From the IMG/VR virus record IMGVR_UViG_3300006845_000023, positions 1 through 49,058 of that record: a stretch of 49,058 nucleotides of DNA. One strand, given 5' to 3'. Both the position numbers and the translations under genes were made by a program. This document shows, one piece after another, positions 32,879 through 40,313 of this stretch. Under the pieces are notes generated by a model that searched no databases, was not told the origin of the DNA, and saw only the letters and a program-made list of their open reading frames with translations. Position 1 is the first letter of the stretch. Each line of letters opens with the position of its first letter. Source of the stretch: a virus.

Positions 32879-33065
32879 TTTCCACTCCTTGTAAATAGTC
32901 AGCGAAACGGTCTAAAGCGATAAGCATCAGTCTAATGTCATCGCGTTTTGACCAAGAAGCCCAATGTTCGTCATACATAGAGTATGGGCATCTCTCTATG
33001 TCCTTCCACTTAAGCCATTCTTCTTCGTTAAACGGCTTGATTCGGGAAATCTTCTCGCCTGACAT
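32841..33065 (-). CDS. hypothetical protein, 74 aa
   Basis: I placed the start at the ATG at 33065 (MSGEKISRIKPFNEEEW); the frame is open further upstream but that part overlaps the cold-shock gene and looks like shadow sequence. The protein is acidic/aromatic, with EEEWLKWKDIERCPYSMYDEHWASWSKRDDIRLMLIALDRFADYLQG, probably two or three helices. No strong ribosome site is visible, so translation may be coupled to the cold-shock gene. Function unknown. Confidence 0.55.
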   Translation of the reverse strand: MSGEKISRIKPFNEEEWLKWKDIERCPYSMYDEHWASWSKRDDIRLMLIALDRFADYLQGVESGGGNNPTPISR

Positions 33066-33264
33066 TTGAAGCGCGCGGACCTTTTGGTGAGTGCGCCTCA
33101 TCGAAAGTGACTTTAATAGTTTTTGGATTCTTTGTTTGAAAATCAGAAACCAAATCCTCCCAGTGACCATTAAAGTCACTCCTGTGAAAGAAGAATTCTG
33201 TTCCATTGGACTTAATGAAACCGAAGTTCTTGTCTGGTAGAACCTTTACGATGTGGCCGTTCAT
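33028..33264 (-). CDS. cold-shock-domain protein, 78 aa
   Basis: A small OB-fold RNA/ssDNA-binding protein. The N-terminus GHIVKVLPDKNFGFIKSNG contains the RNP1-like FGFIKS, followed by the RNP2-like FFFHRSDF. The remaining half is less conserved. It is the second cold-shock protein in this genome (the other is at 39046-39363). It may melt secondary structure in phage transcripts or bind ssDNA. It follows the Acb2-like gene by 3 nt. Confidence 0.85.
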   Translation of the reverse strand: MNGHIVKVLPDKNFGFIKSNGTEFFFHRSDFNGHWEDLVSDFQTKNPKTIKVTFDEAHSPKGPRASNVRREDFPNQAV

Positions 33265-33267
33265 CTC

Positions 33268-33573
33268 TTATTCCTTTTCGTTACGAGCGATAGCTGCATT
33301 AGCCATAGTAATTACTTGGTCGAGTAGTGTGAGAGCTACTGATTGCTCTCTACTAGGTGGGGAGAGTTCGCAGATACGCAATGCTAGTGCATAACCAGCC
33401 TCGCGTAATGCTGTGTATCGCGGAATTTGGTCGGGGGTTGGAGCATGATAGGTGAAATCGTTCTCCAACCTATCAAGCATTTTCTGGTCCACAGTGTATT
33501 TTGGCATGACGAAATCTGGCTCCTTCAATAGAGGTTTTCCGTCTTTGTCCCACGCAACTACTTTACCCTTCAT
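33268..33573 (-). CDS. acb2: Acb2-like anti-CBASS cyclic-nucleotide sponge, 101 aa
   Basis: This probably binds cyclic oligonucleotide messengers of CBASS immunity and blocks effector activation. Residues 33-100 match the Acb2 pattern closely: LENDFTYHAPTPDQ, then RYTALREAG, then PPSREQSVALTLLDQVITM and the ending ANAAIARNE. The known Acb2 family carries F-x-YH-x-P-x-x-DQ, R-Y-x-x-(I/L)-R, P-x-SREQS-x-ALT and WANA(A/S)IAR; here the W before ANA is replaced by M. An N-terminal extension of ~30 residues (MKGKVVAWDKDGKPLL) is extra. GGAGGG precedes the ATG. The family name is from recognition, not a search. Confidence 0.85.
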   Translation of the reverse strand: MKGKVVAWDKDGKPLLKEPDFVMPKYTVDQKMLDRLENDFTYHAPTPDQIPRYTALREAGYALALRICELSPPSREQSVALTLLDQVITMANAAIARNEKE

Positions 33574-33830
33574 TTGTTCCCTCCAAAGTAATAGTCTGCG
33601 TAGGTATTCTCCTTATACCAGTCAGGTCTAAGAGTCTTTATTCCATTGCGACCATGACAGTAGGCGCAATACTTATTCCTGCCAAAATTGGTAGCTTGAC
33701 AGATTGGACATATCCAGTTAGGACAATCCAGAAACCATTTAATCCACCTATCTCTAAAAGCTGTATTGACAGGTTGTGATTCTACTACAGGTTCGGGTTC
33801 CTCGTCTGTAGGTGGACTTATTAGTGGCAT
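33570..33830 (-). CDS. RanBP2-type zinc-finger protein, 86 aa
   Basis: The C-terminal half carries W-x-C-x2-C-x3-N-x6-C-x2-C as NWICPICQATNFGRNKYCAYC, the signature of RanBP2-type zinc fingers, which bind RNA or ubiquitin in eukaryotes and are sporadic in phages. The N-terminal 25 residues are Pro/Glu-rich and probably disordered. It overlaps the Acb2-like gene by 4 nt and the upstream gene by 10 nt, so it is co-translated with them. Its relation to immunity evasion is open. Confidence 0.75.
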   Translation of the reverse strand: MPLISPPTDEEPEPVVESQPVNTAFRDRWIKWFLDCPNWICPICQATNFGRNKYCAYCHGRNGIKTLRPDWYKENTYADYYFGGNK

Positions 33831-34036
33831 TCTTGTTCACTACCTATTTGAACACCACATTTACGACAAAATGTGCCATTCATATACCATTGCCAATCAT
33901 GTAGTTTAGCGCGATAGTAGTCTGTCTGCATCCAGTGATGCATACACATCCATCGCTTAAACCAATCGCGTTGCGATTCTCCTTCTTCACGGTTCTTCAC
34001 AACGCATTGACATTCTAGTTTTGTAGTGACAGTCAT
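33821..34036 (-). CDS. Cys/His/Trp-rich small protein, 71 aa
   Basis: The protein has CQC near residue 9, a CMHHW segment mid-way and FCRKCG near the C-terminus, so a zinc site built from CxC, CxHH and CxxC is plausible. It is also rich in Trp (WFKRWMCMHHWM, HDWQWYMNG). It overlaps both neighbours by 4-10 nt. No family is recognised; a nucleic-acid-binding role is a guess. Confidence 0.65.
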   Translation of the reverse strand: MTVTTKLECQCVVKNREEGESQRDWFKRWMCMHHWMQTDYYRAKLHDWQWYMNGTFCRKCGVQIGSEQECH

Positions 34037-35307
34037 TGTTTCCCCTTCCCAGCCATAAACTCTTTCAATTCCTTGACTTGAGTCTGTGGCATTGTATATA
34101 GAATTTGATTACCTACTGAACTGGTTACTATCATGCCTGTCGCATCGAATGATTGCATCAATTCATCGAACTCTGTTGAGTTTTGATAGTGACTCCACAT
34201 TTTCTTCATCAACACTGTTCGTGTGACTTGATGATTCTCTCGATTCAGCAGTTCCATGATTATCATAGTCTTGAGTAGAGCAGCAGAACTGATGCCTTGC
34301 CTACCCATTGTGGTCTTGCGAACATTGCCTAATAGTTTCTCGCATTCAGTAATAGCAGTGAGCATAGCTTCCGGCGAGATGACTAATTTCGGCTGTTCTG
34401 CTAACGCGAGGAGCATAGCAACCTTTAGAACTGAGTCACCGAACCTATTCATGGTGCCAGTTTCATCCTTGTGTTCGGAAGTCTTTAGTAAGTCCTTAAA
34501 GGACTCATACCAGTCATCGTATATTTGGCCTACTTCCGAGAACCAGATTTCTCTACCGAATTTAACCTTTCTATATCGGCAGAGGTCAGATTTTTCGAGC
34601 GAAGCCATTGATTCAAATGGACCGCTAAGTTTACTAAGTTGTTTGAGATAGTCAGCAGAAGTAGTATAATTCGGAGGATTAGAGAGAGGAAATACCAGCG
34701 AATTCGTAGCATTACCCTCTTTTTCATAGACGATAAAAGTTCTCGCAAAGTATCCCCCCTGTATTGCGGACTTAGTGAAGAAGTCCTCTGACATTGCTTC
34801 ATTAGTCGCGGTAAGCATTGTTATCGTTGGGTCTTTTAACTCAAAAGCTTCCATCTTCAACAATGAACGCCACTCACCTACGTTATACTGTCTGTCATAT
34901 AGGTCTGTCAGAATCTTCGTAGCTACTTTATCCTCTACTATCGAGGATGATAATTCTGAAGAACAGATGAATGCGACAGACTTCATTGGAACTTTTCCAC
35001 CAGGTGATGTTTGGAAGGTTCCCAAATCTTTTAGTATTCCTTGAATTGACGACCGACCACTGATGATTCGCGTGTTGTTTACAGGCTTTACTAACTGCCT
35101 AGCCATACTTACGGGTGGACCTTTTTTAAGTCCACTTTCCGCGTGGAGCATGACATATATGTTAGGGTATAGCTTGTAAATCTGGCGGTCAATCCATATC
35201 TGGTCCTTCATCACTGCTGATATTGCGGCTATTGCACTCCAATACCAGAACGAGAGTGGAGACTCAAGTTCCTTGTGTTGGTCCATTATTGACTGAAGCC
35301 AGTTCAT
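34033..35307 (-). CDS. DUF3987-type P-loop protein (putative replication helicase), 424 aa
   Basis: The plan resembles DUF3987/YfjI-type phage and plasmid proteins. The start WLQSIMDQHKELESPLSFWYWSAIAAISAV is followed by a degenerate P-loop (LHAESGLKKGPP) and a Walker B-like VAFICSSELSSS. A C-terminal winged-helix-like part carries LLNRENHQVTRTVLMKKMWSHYQNS. Members are thought to act as replicative or primase-associated ATPases. The ATG at 35307 is preferred; a TTG at 35331 is in frame. It follows the polymerase by one small gene, which supports replication. Confidence 0.65.
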   Translation of the reverse strand: MNWLQSIMDQHKELESPLSFWYWSAIAAISAVMKDQIWIDRQIYKLYPNIYVMLHAESGLKKGPPVSMARQLVKPVNNTRIISGRSSIQGILKDLGTFQTSPGGKVPMKSVAFICSSELSSSIVEDKVATKILTDLYDRQYNVGEWRSLLKMEAFELKDPTITMLTATNEAMSEDFFTKSAIQGGYFARTFIVYEKEGNATNSLVFPLSNPPNYTTSADYLKQLSKLSGPFESMASLEKSDLCRYRKVKFGREIWFSEVGQIYDDWYESFKDLLKTSEHKDETGTMNRFGDSVLKVAMLLALAEQPKLVISPEAMLTAITECEKLLGNVRKTTMGRQGISSAALLKTMIIMELLNRENHQVTRTVLMKKMWSHYQNSTEFDELMQSFDATGMIVTSSVGNQILYTMPQTQVKELKEFMAGKGKQ

Positions 35308-35485
35308 TCCACTCGGTCCTAACGGTTCCAACTTTGATTCGGGTTAAATGAGTGGGGTCTACGCTACATACGTAAACATCACAATAGTCTTGTGCTCCCA
35401 CTCGTGTAGCCTTATTTTGAGTGTTATGCACTTTGATACAGATTGGACAGGGTATGTCCCTAACAGATAGGTTAGTCAAGTTCAA
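35264..35485 (-). CDS. zinc-ribbon small protein, 73 aa
   Basis: I chose the TTG at 35485, with AGGAGAG 6 nt upstream; a GTG at 35503 is the alternative. A CPIC pair near residue 13 and C/C residues in YCDVYVC with a following H suggest a zinc site. The protein overlaps the polymerase end by 14 nt and the helicase-like gene by 44 nt. It is one of many Cys-rich miniproteins of the early block. Function unknown. Confidence 0.6.
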   Translation of the reverse strand: MNLTNLSVRDIPCPICIKVHNTQNKATRVGAQDYCDVYVCSVDPTHLTRIKVGTVRTEWNELASVNNGPTQGT

Positions 35486-38123
35486 ATTTTCTCTCCTGCT
35501 CACGATAGATTATGTCTGTGAGCTTAGAATCGGGTGGTAGTGTTGGAGCTAAGAATTGCTCCGTGACAGATTTGGGAGGCATGGTTAGTTTCTGTATTGG
35601 AGGCATGATTATGGCTGCGTCCTTGAACTTCTTCAAGTCTTGATAATTCTTGCCTACTTCAATATCACAGGGGATGACCAATTCATGTCTCGGCAAACTA
35701 CAACGCGAGAAATCAATTGGACGTTCCATTTCCTGCTTAATAATTGGAATCCATTCTGACTTCTTACTGATAGGAACTGAGAACAGTAAGGCGTCATGAG
35801 ATTCCATGACTATCTTGATGTTCGGAATTCTAAATCTGATTCTCAGTGCCGCTGCTTTTGTGTTATCTGATACAGCTCGCTGAGGTAGATATGAGAATCC
35901 CATTCGGAATAGCTCATCTCCCATTCGCTCAAAGAATGTGCGTCTGCCTCCCATTGAGGCATCAACACCATATGGAAGTGGAGCTATTAATGTGCGGTTT
36001 CTTTTGAGGCATTCGATGACTTGCGCCTGGAATACCTGTTGAATGCGAGGCGATTTTGAGTGAAAAACGAGTAAGGCTCGTTCCGCAATTGCTTCCGTAA
36101 TGCTAATAGGGATTTTATACTTACGTGCTTGGGTATTAAGTTCAGTTGCAGCTCTACGTTTTCCGGCCCCAAGATGACCAGCATGACGTAGAGTTTTTCC
36201 TGCAAATCTAATAGGATGCTCATAACCCAGCACCTTTTTAGAATAATCAAATTCAGTGCCACCGAAAAACCAAGAAGCAGTGAGAGCGTGAATGTCGTGT
36301 TCATCATACATCCTCAGCGTTTTCTCGTCATCAGCTAACAGTGCTACAACTCTAGCTTCTGCCTGTGACGAATCTGCTTGGACGAATTCTTCTTCTTCCT
36401 CTATTTCTGCTATGAAGCCATCGATAAACTCAATACGATGATTGTCAGGAACATACATGCTACGAACGTCCTGACCAATATCACCGTGTTTGGTCATCGT
36501 TTGAAATGCCGTGCCCAGTGGCTTATCTTTTTTCTTACCGTTTTCGTCGAAAACTTCAATTGAGGGTCGTATAGGAGGGTCCTGTTGACCAGTGGATGTT
36601 CGTCCCGTATCCAGACAGGGAAAATACGTAGTCCGCATACGCCCGTCATAGTCTGGAAGAGCCATAAGGTAAGTCGAGACAGTTTTCCTAACTCTACGTC
36701 CCTCCAAGATAAGCTCACAAATTCTGCGGTGGGATGTGTCTCGTTTAACCCAGATGGATGCCGTGTTAAGCAAAGCAGTAATATCTTCTTCACCGGAAGT
36801 CTCCCTGCGAGGAAGTTTTAGATTATCCCACAATAGCGACTTTACTTGGGTGTGGGAATTGACATTAATCTCTGCACCCACCAGAGAAAATAGTTCGTAT
36901 CGGACGCCCTCATCCCAGGATATATATTTTCTAATGAGTTCATTTCGAGCATCCGCATTAACTCTAAAACCCTGGTTCTCGATTGACCAATACAAATCGG
37001 GCAATCGTAACAGGAAGTTTTCGTAAAATGGCCGCATTCCAAGTTCGTTGAGGTCAGCGTCCATATTCTCGTCAATTTCAATTGTGACACAGGCATCCTT
37101 ACCACATCCATTGAATAGGTCTTGGATGGTTCCGTGATACATTCCCTCATCCTTATAGAAGGGTTCTTCCGTAAAGATAGAGGTATTGAAAGCGAGGTTC
37201 TTGGGTAGTTCGGGGTTGATTGCAAACGACTTAAGCATGATATCAGAGGCGATTCGTCTAATAACAAATCCAAGCCTCTTGATTTTATCACGGTCGTAAT
37301 TGAAGTTTTGTCCAACAATGTCGTTCTCCCATAACATCTCTGCTAGTATTATCCAGATTTGGACCATATCAGCAGTAGGAATGGATGATAGCCCATCAGA
37401 GTTCCATAGAGGAACTACAATCGCATGATGGGGGGAGAAGGAAAGTCCCATGCAAACAGGAATACACGTTCCATTGGCCTCAATATCGACGGCCATTCGA
37501 CGTTTCTTACCCTTATATCTTGCTCTGAAATCCGCGAGTTGAGCAGATGAACGACATATTTCAATAGTTCTTGAAGGCAGTCGCAAGTCTCCAAATTCCG
37601 ACTGTGCTTTGGCCCTCTTAAAGTCGAACAGGATGATTTGTCTGTTCCAGTATCCCTTAAATTCAACGTCTGTAGCCTGCCAAGAAAGATGCGCTGGATT
37701 GTAAGAAGGGACAAACTTTCGTCCCATTCCGTGTAATATACTTCCACGATAGGAGCCGATTTTGTCCTTGCCGGACAATGCCCATAAGGCTCCTTTTCCC
37801 AACGCAAGAATACAGTTAGGTTCGACACTGTTTATTTCCTGCTGTAAGTCTTTCAGTTCTTGGTCTATGTCTATGCCCGCGTTTCGAGCACGAACATGGA
37901 AAGGAATCTTTTTGCCGGGACCGTTCGGAGGAACTTCATACTTGCTGACAGTTGATAGCCAGCAATTATCCTTACGAATCCCGGCATCAGACAGTAATTG
38001 ATTTAGTTCGCCACTCTTACTGAATGGTTTACCCGCGACACTATCCTGATATGTCGGAGAGTCTCCGAGTATCATTAACTTAGCGCCGCCTGGTCCCATT
38101 CCGGGGACATACTTCTTACCCAT
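35472..38123 (-). CDS. DNA polymerase I (family A) fused to UDG-like domain, 883 aa
   Basis: Residues ~15-165 match a family-4-type uracil-DNA glycosylase fold: ILGDSPTYQDSVAGKPFSKSG, CILALGKGAL, PSYNPAHL. The 3'-5' exonuclease follows with DIE (213-215), GQNFNYDRDK (Asp277) and GKDACVT (341-347). The polymerase has motif A FVQADSSQAEAR (Asp584), motif B RFAGKTLRHAGHLGAG (639-654) and motif C MESHDALLF (Asp777). The E. coli Phe762 position is His, the Tyr766 position is Leu, and motif C reads HDA instead of HDE. It starts by TAATG overlap with a 59-codon gene. It should be the phage replicase. Confidence 0.92.
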   Translation of the reverse strand: MGKKYVPGMGPGGAKLMILGDSPTYQDSVAGKPFSKSGELNQLLSDAGIRKDNCWLSTVSKYEVPPNGPGKKIPFHVRARNAGIDIDQELKDLQQEINSVEPNCILALGKGALWALSGKDKIGSYRGSILHGMGRKFVPSYNPAHLSWQATDVEFKGYWNRQIILFDFKRAKAQSEFGDLRLPSRTIEICRSSAQLADFRARYKGKKRRMAVDIEANGTCIPVCMGLSFSPHHAIVVPLWNSDGLSSIPTADMVQIWIILAEMLWENDIVGQNFNYDRDKIKRLGFVIRRIASDIMLKSFAINPELPKNLAFNTSIFTEEPFYKDEGMYHGTIQDLFNGCGKDACVTIEIDENMDADLNELGMRPFYENFLLRLPDLYWSIENQGFRVNADARNELIRKYISWDEGVRYELFSLVGAEINVNSHTQVKSLLWDNLKLPRRETSGEEDITALLNTASIWVKRDTSHRRICELILEGRRVRKTVSTYLMALPDYDGRMRTTYFPCLDTGRTSTGQQDPPIRPSIEVFDENGKKKDKPLGTAFQTMTKHGDIGQDVRSMYVPDNHRIEFIDGFIAEIEEEEEFVQADSSQAEARVVALLADDEKTLRMYDEHDIHALTASWFFGGTEFDYSKKVLGYEHPIRFAGKTLRHAGHLGAGKRRAATELNTQARKYKIPISITEAIAERALLVFHSKSPRIQQVFQAQVIECLKRNRTLIAPLPYGVDASMGGRRTFFERMGDELFRMGFSYLPQRAVSDNTKAAALRIRFRIPNIKIVMESHDALLFSVPISKKSEWIPIIKQEMERPIDFSRCSLPRHELVIPCDIEVGKNYQDLKKFKDAAIIMPPIQKLTMPPKSVTEQFLAPTLPPDSKLTDIIYREQERKFELD

Positions 38124-38302
38124 TATCTACCATAGTCCAGATGGAAACTGGATTCCTGAGCGTCTCTCTGATTTTCGCGCTGTCGTTGCCTAAGTGCGAG
38201 GTCTTTCTTTACATAGGCTTTCGCAAGTTCCACGTTTCCATCGGGATTGCTTATCTTCTCTAATATCTTGTGAAGTAGATGTTCTAATTCGTCTGTTTTC
38301 AC
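38123..38302 (-). CDS. small helical protein, 59 aa
   Basis: The GTG at 38302 has GGGAG ~9 nt upstream, and the stop overlaps the polymerase ATG (TAATG), so it is translationally coupled to the polymerase. The sequence (KTDELEHLLHKILEKISNPDGNVELAKAYVKKDLALRQRQRENQ) is amphipathic and protein-like. It overlaps the 3' part of the zinc-ribbon gene at 38190 by 113 nt in another frame. Function unknown. Confidence 0.6.
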   Translation of the reverse strand: MKTDELEHLLHKILEKISNPDGNVELAKAYVKKDLALRQRQRENQRDAQESSFHLDYGR

Positions 38303-38453
38303 TTAAGCATCTCCCGCATAGTCTGGTCCTATGAAGTAAACCTGGTATAGCAGGCTCGTCCTGCCATGAATGTCCACAGTTGGGACAAGTATTCCATGTT
38401 TGGTTGTCCCTAATGGGCGCAATAACGTCAGGTTTCAAAGGTTCTGGGTGCAT
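38190..38453 (-). CDS. zinc-ribbon protein, 87 aa
   Basis: Residues ~20-50 contain CPNCGHSWQDEPAIPG and LCGRC, a four-Cys zinc ribbon of rubredoxin-like spacing. The last ~35 residues overlap the 59-codon gene in a different frame and look less natural (RWKRGTCESLCKERPRT), so the true protein may be shorter or the two frames may be joined by an undetected indel. It overlaps the HTH gene upstream by 26 nt. Probably a nucleic-acid-binding accessory. Confidence 0.6.
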   Translation of the reverse strand: MHPEPLKPDVIAPIRDNQTWNTCPNCGHSWQDEPAIPGLLHRTRLCGRCLSENRRIRTSTSQDIREDKQSRWKRGTCESLCKERPRT

Positions 38454-38715
38454 GTCCGTTTAGCTTCTTTAAGGCTTCCTTTCTGGACTCACACTTGAGA
38501 ATGTTTTCATTCAGGTGAATGGCATATGCTAACTTTAGGTTCTCACATACCAATCCATTACTGACTTGGAAGTATTCGGCAGTCTTACTAATAGTCCAGT
38601 TCCCCTTGTTTCGCGCGGTCATGGCTAAATGGTAAAGCTCGATTATCGTAGCTCTACCATGCCATGTGGGTTCTGATTCGTAACGTTCCAAGAAGGTTAT
38701 TCCTCTCTGTCCCAA
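38428..38715 (-). CDS. helix-turn-helix DNA-binding protein, 95 aa
   Basis: Residues ~35-65 (NKGNWTISKTAEYFQVSNGLVCENLKLAYAI) form a typical HTH: the sensor helix TISKTAEYF and recognition helix NGLVCENLKLA. The rest is helical. The layout resembles ParB/KorB-like or WhiA-type HTH miniproteins of phages. It overlaps the Tat-leader/coat-arm gene upstream by 19 nt and the zinc-ribbon gene by 26 nt. It could regulate phage transcription or assist replication initiation; targets are unknown. Confidence 0.7.
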   Translation of the reverse strand: MGQRGITFLERYESEPTWHGRATIIELYHLAMTARNKGNWTISKTAEYFQVSNGLVCENLKLAYAIHLNENILKCESRKEALKKLNGHAPRTFET

Positions 38716-39068
38716 CCTATATCTCCTGGATTGATGATAAGAGGAACTCTTACTTTTTTATCTTTCTTTTCCTCATATGTTAGAGGAAAAGACATGGCAT
38801 TCCCCTTGACGGTTAGCTTGTCGCCCTTTGCGAGTCTAGAATAAAAGTAATCGTCTCTTTCAAAGACGCCTTTTAGATAAGGAGTGATTCTCGCTATTTC
38901 TTGTGCGAGAATTTGTGCATCGGTTGGCTTGTATAACCAAGCCTCATCAGTTGGGAGGAATATGGTCTTAGCGCCGGGAACCCAGAGTAGCCGGTCTACA
39001 TCTAGAACGTTAGATGATAGACCGACTACACCTGAGGCCAGCAGCTTAAGTAGCTGCCTTCTGTTCAT
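38697..39068 (-). CDS. Tat-type leader fused to coat-protein N-arm, 123 aa
   Basis: Residues 1-19 (MNRRQLLKLLASGVVGLSS) look like a twin-arginine signal: paired Arg, short hydrophobic stretch. A linker (LLWVPGAKTIFLPT) follows. Residues ~57-116 align with the phage's own coat protein N-arm: IARITPYLKGVFERDDYFY against LERVIPKIRVLFERDDKFY, then RVPLIINPGDIGW against RVPLELRPGGSF. It is encoded in the early block between the cold-shock and HTH genes, with AGGTGAT 5-6 nt before the ATG. The homology is by eye. Possible roles: capsid-assembly modulator, decoy, or leader of an ancestral longer coat. Confidence 0.7.
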   Translation of the reverse strand: MNRRQLLKLLASGVVGLSSNVLDVDRLLWVPGAKTIFLPTDEAWLYKPTDAQILAQEIARITPYLKGVFERDDYFYSRLAKGDKLTVKGNAMSFPLTYEEKKDKKVRVPLIINPGDIGWDREE

Positions 39069-39363
39069 CCTGTATCACCTTAATCTTTATGGCACGAAAG
39101 CCCTTCCCCTCAACTTCTACAGGGGTGAACTCCACTTTCATACCATTCTTGAGGTCTTGGAACCTAAGAGTGTCTTGCTTCAGTGAAGTCCAATGAAAAA
39201 AGATTCGGGTGAATTTGATATCCTTTGAGGAAATGAATCCCCAACCCTCATCGGATACCTTGATGATTTTCCCTGCTACCCTTTTGTCGTCGGGCTTAAC
39301 AGGTGTAGTATCAGGAGTGGTAGGTGCCTCACCCCCGAAGAACTCACGAAACGCATTGTTCAT
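39046..39363 (-). CDS. cold-shock-domain protein, 105 aa
   Basis: A Pro/Thr-rich N-terminal extension of ~25 residues precedes an OB-fold: VAGKIIKVSDEGWGFISSKDI carries RNP1 (GWGFIS) and TRIFFHWTSL carries RNP2. The end (GMKVEFTPVEVEGKGFRAIKIKV) completes the barrel. It is a probable RNA or ssDNA chaperone. I chose the ATG at 39363 (MNNAFREF); an upstream ATG at 39378 is possible. It overlaps the Tat-leader gene by 23 nt. Confidence 0.85.
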   Translation of the reverse strand: MNNAFREFFGGEAPTTPDTTPVKPDDKRVAGKIIKVSDEGWGFISSKDIKFTRIFFHWTSLKQDTLRFQDLKNGMKVEFTPVEVEGKGFRAIKIKVIQDEQKAAT

Positions 39364-39440
39364 CACATTACCCCACACTTTCCACGTAGAGGTTTAACAT
39401 TGGAGCATACTGCCGTGATGCTCAGTAAATGGGCAGTTAT

Positions 39441-40292
39441 TTATTCCAAGAGCTTCATGAACTTTGCTTTCAGTCCACGAAGTTTCTCGGTTTCCTTGCG
39501 AACTTTTGGCAGATGTTCTTGCACCAGTTTCATGGCTGCAATTGCATCTACGATAAGTTTCTCTAGTTCCTCGAAATCATCCGTTGTGGATGACTTGGTT
39601 GTGGTAGTTGTAGGTTCTTCACGAGTAGTTTTGGCCTTACGAGACTGTCCTGGCTTTCTCGAAGTTGTTTTTCCTACGTTACGAATTGCAAGTGACGTCG
39701 CGTTAAGAATGGAACCTTCTGTCGTTTTGATTCCTTCCTTTTCTGCCAACAAATACAACCTCAGACCCTCACGTCGAATGGAACCTTTTTGTGTGTAGTC
39801 CTGGTTGATGTTGACATTGCGCGCAACGAACTTCGTGACAGAACCCAAATCTTGCTTAGCCATTGTAGTGTCCTTTACTTCCGGCTCTGACACATAGTCA
39901 GGAAATTCCGGAGCATTAGTTGAATTGATTTGCTCAATATGCTGCTCAATAACTTCTATTGGTGCAGCAGACGGAGGCTCTGGTGTTTGTGCTACTTCCG
40001 CCAATAGCTCTTTTATTTCCCTCGGTCTTAACATAGGAAACTTGAGAGCGTTGAGTTGCTTGGCTGCTTTATGTAATCTTGCAGCCATAGTGTGAGAAAT
40101 CCATCGACTGAAAAGGATAACCTTAACATTCGATGGAACCTCTTTATTCAGTAGATTCTGCTGGTTGTCATCCCAGATAAGAATCTGTGCGTGTTCGTGA
40201 TATTGGCGAGGAAGGTCTTTAGTTTCCCCACCTACTACTAGTATGCGGCCCCCACCCTTCATGATGTGAGCAATCAGTTCAGGACTAGTCAT
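39441..40292 (-). CDS. two-part protein: Rossmann-like N-domain plus coiled-coil C-domain, 283 aa
   Basis: The ATG at 40292 has GGAG 6 nt upstream. Residues 1-95 (GGGRILVVGGETKDLPRQYHEHAQILIWDDNQ, SNVKVILFSRWISHTMAARLHKAAK) look like a small Rossmann-type domain similar to DUF2325. Residues ~110-165 are a linker. Residues ~150-235 form a compact HTH-like region (RREGLRLYLLAEKEGIKTTEGSILNATS), and the C-terminus is a Thr-rich linker followed by a coiled coil. A long-stem hairpin lies in the leader. It is probably a DNA-binding regulator or nucleoid-type protein. Confidence 0.6.
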   Translation of the reverse strand: MTSPELIAHIMKGGGRILVVGGETKDLPRQYHEHAQILIWDDNQQNLLNKEVPSNVKVILFSRWISHTMAARLHKAAKQLNALKFPMLRPREIKELLAEVAQTPEPPSAAPIEVIEQHIEQINSTNAPEFPDYVSEPEVKDTTMAKQDLGSVTKFVARNVNINQDYTQKGSIRREGLRLYLLAEKEGIKTTEGSILNATSLAIRNVGKTTSRKPGQSRKAKTTREEPTTTTTKSSTTDDFEELEKLIVDAIAAMKLVQEHLPKVRKETEKLRGLKAKFMKLLE

Positions 40293-40313
40293 AGCATCTC
40301 CGTCAGTTAAGGC

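Noticed and set aside
34256-34651. Rightward open frame opposite the DUF3987-type gene
   Set aside because: It is antisense to a well-supported gene and lacks a promoter or ribosome site.
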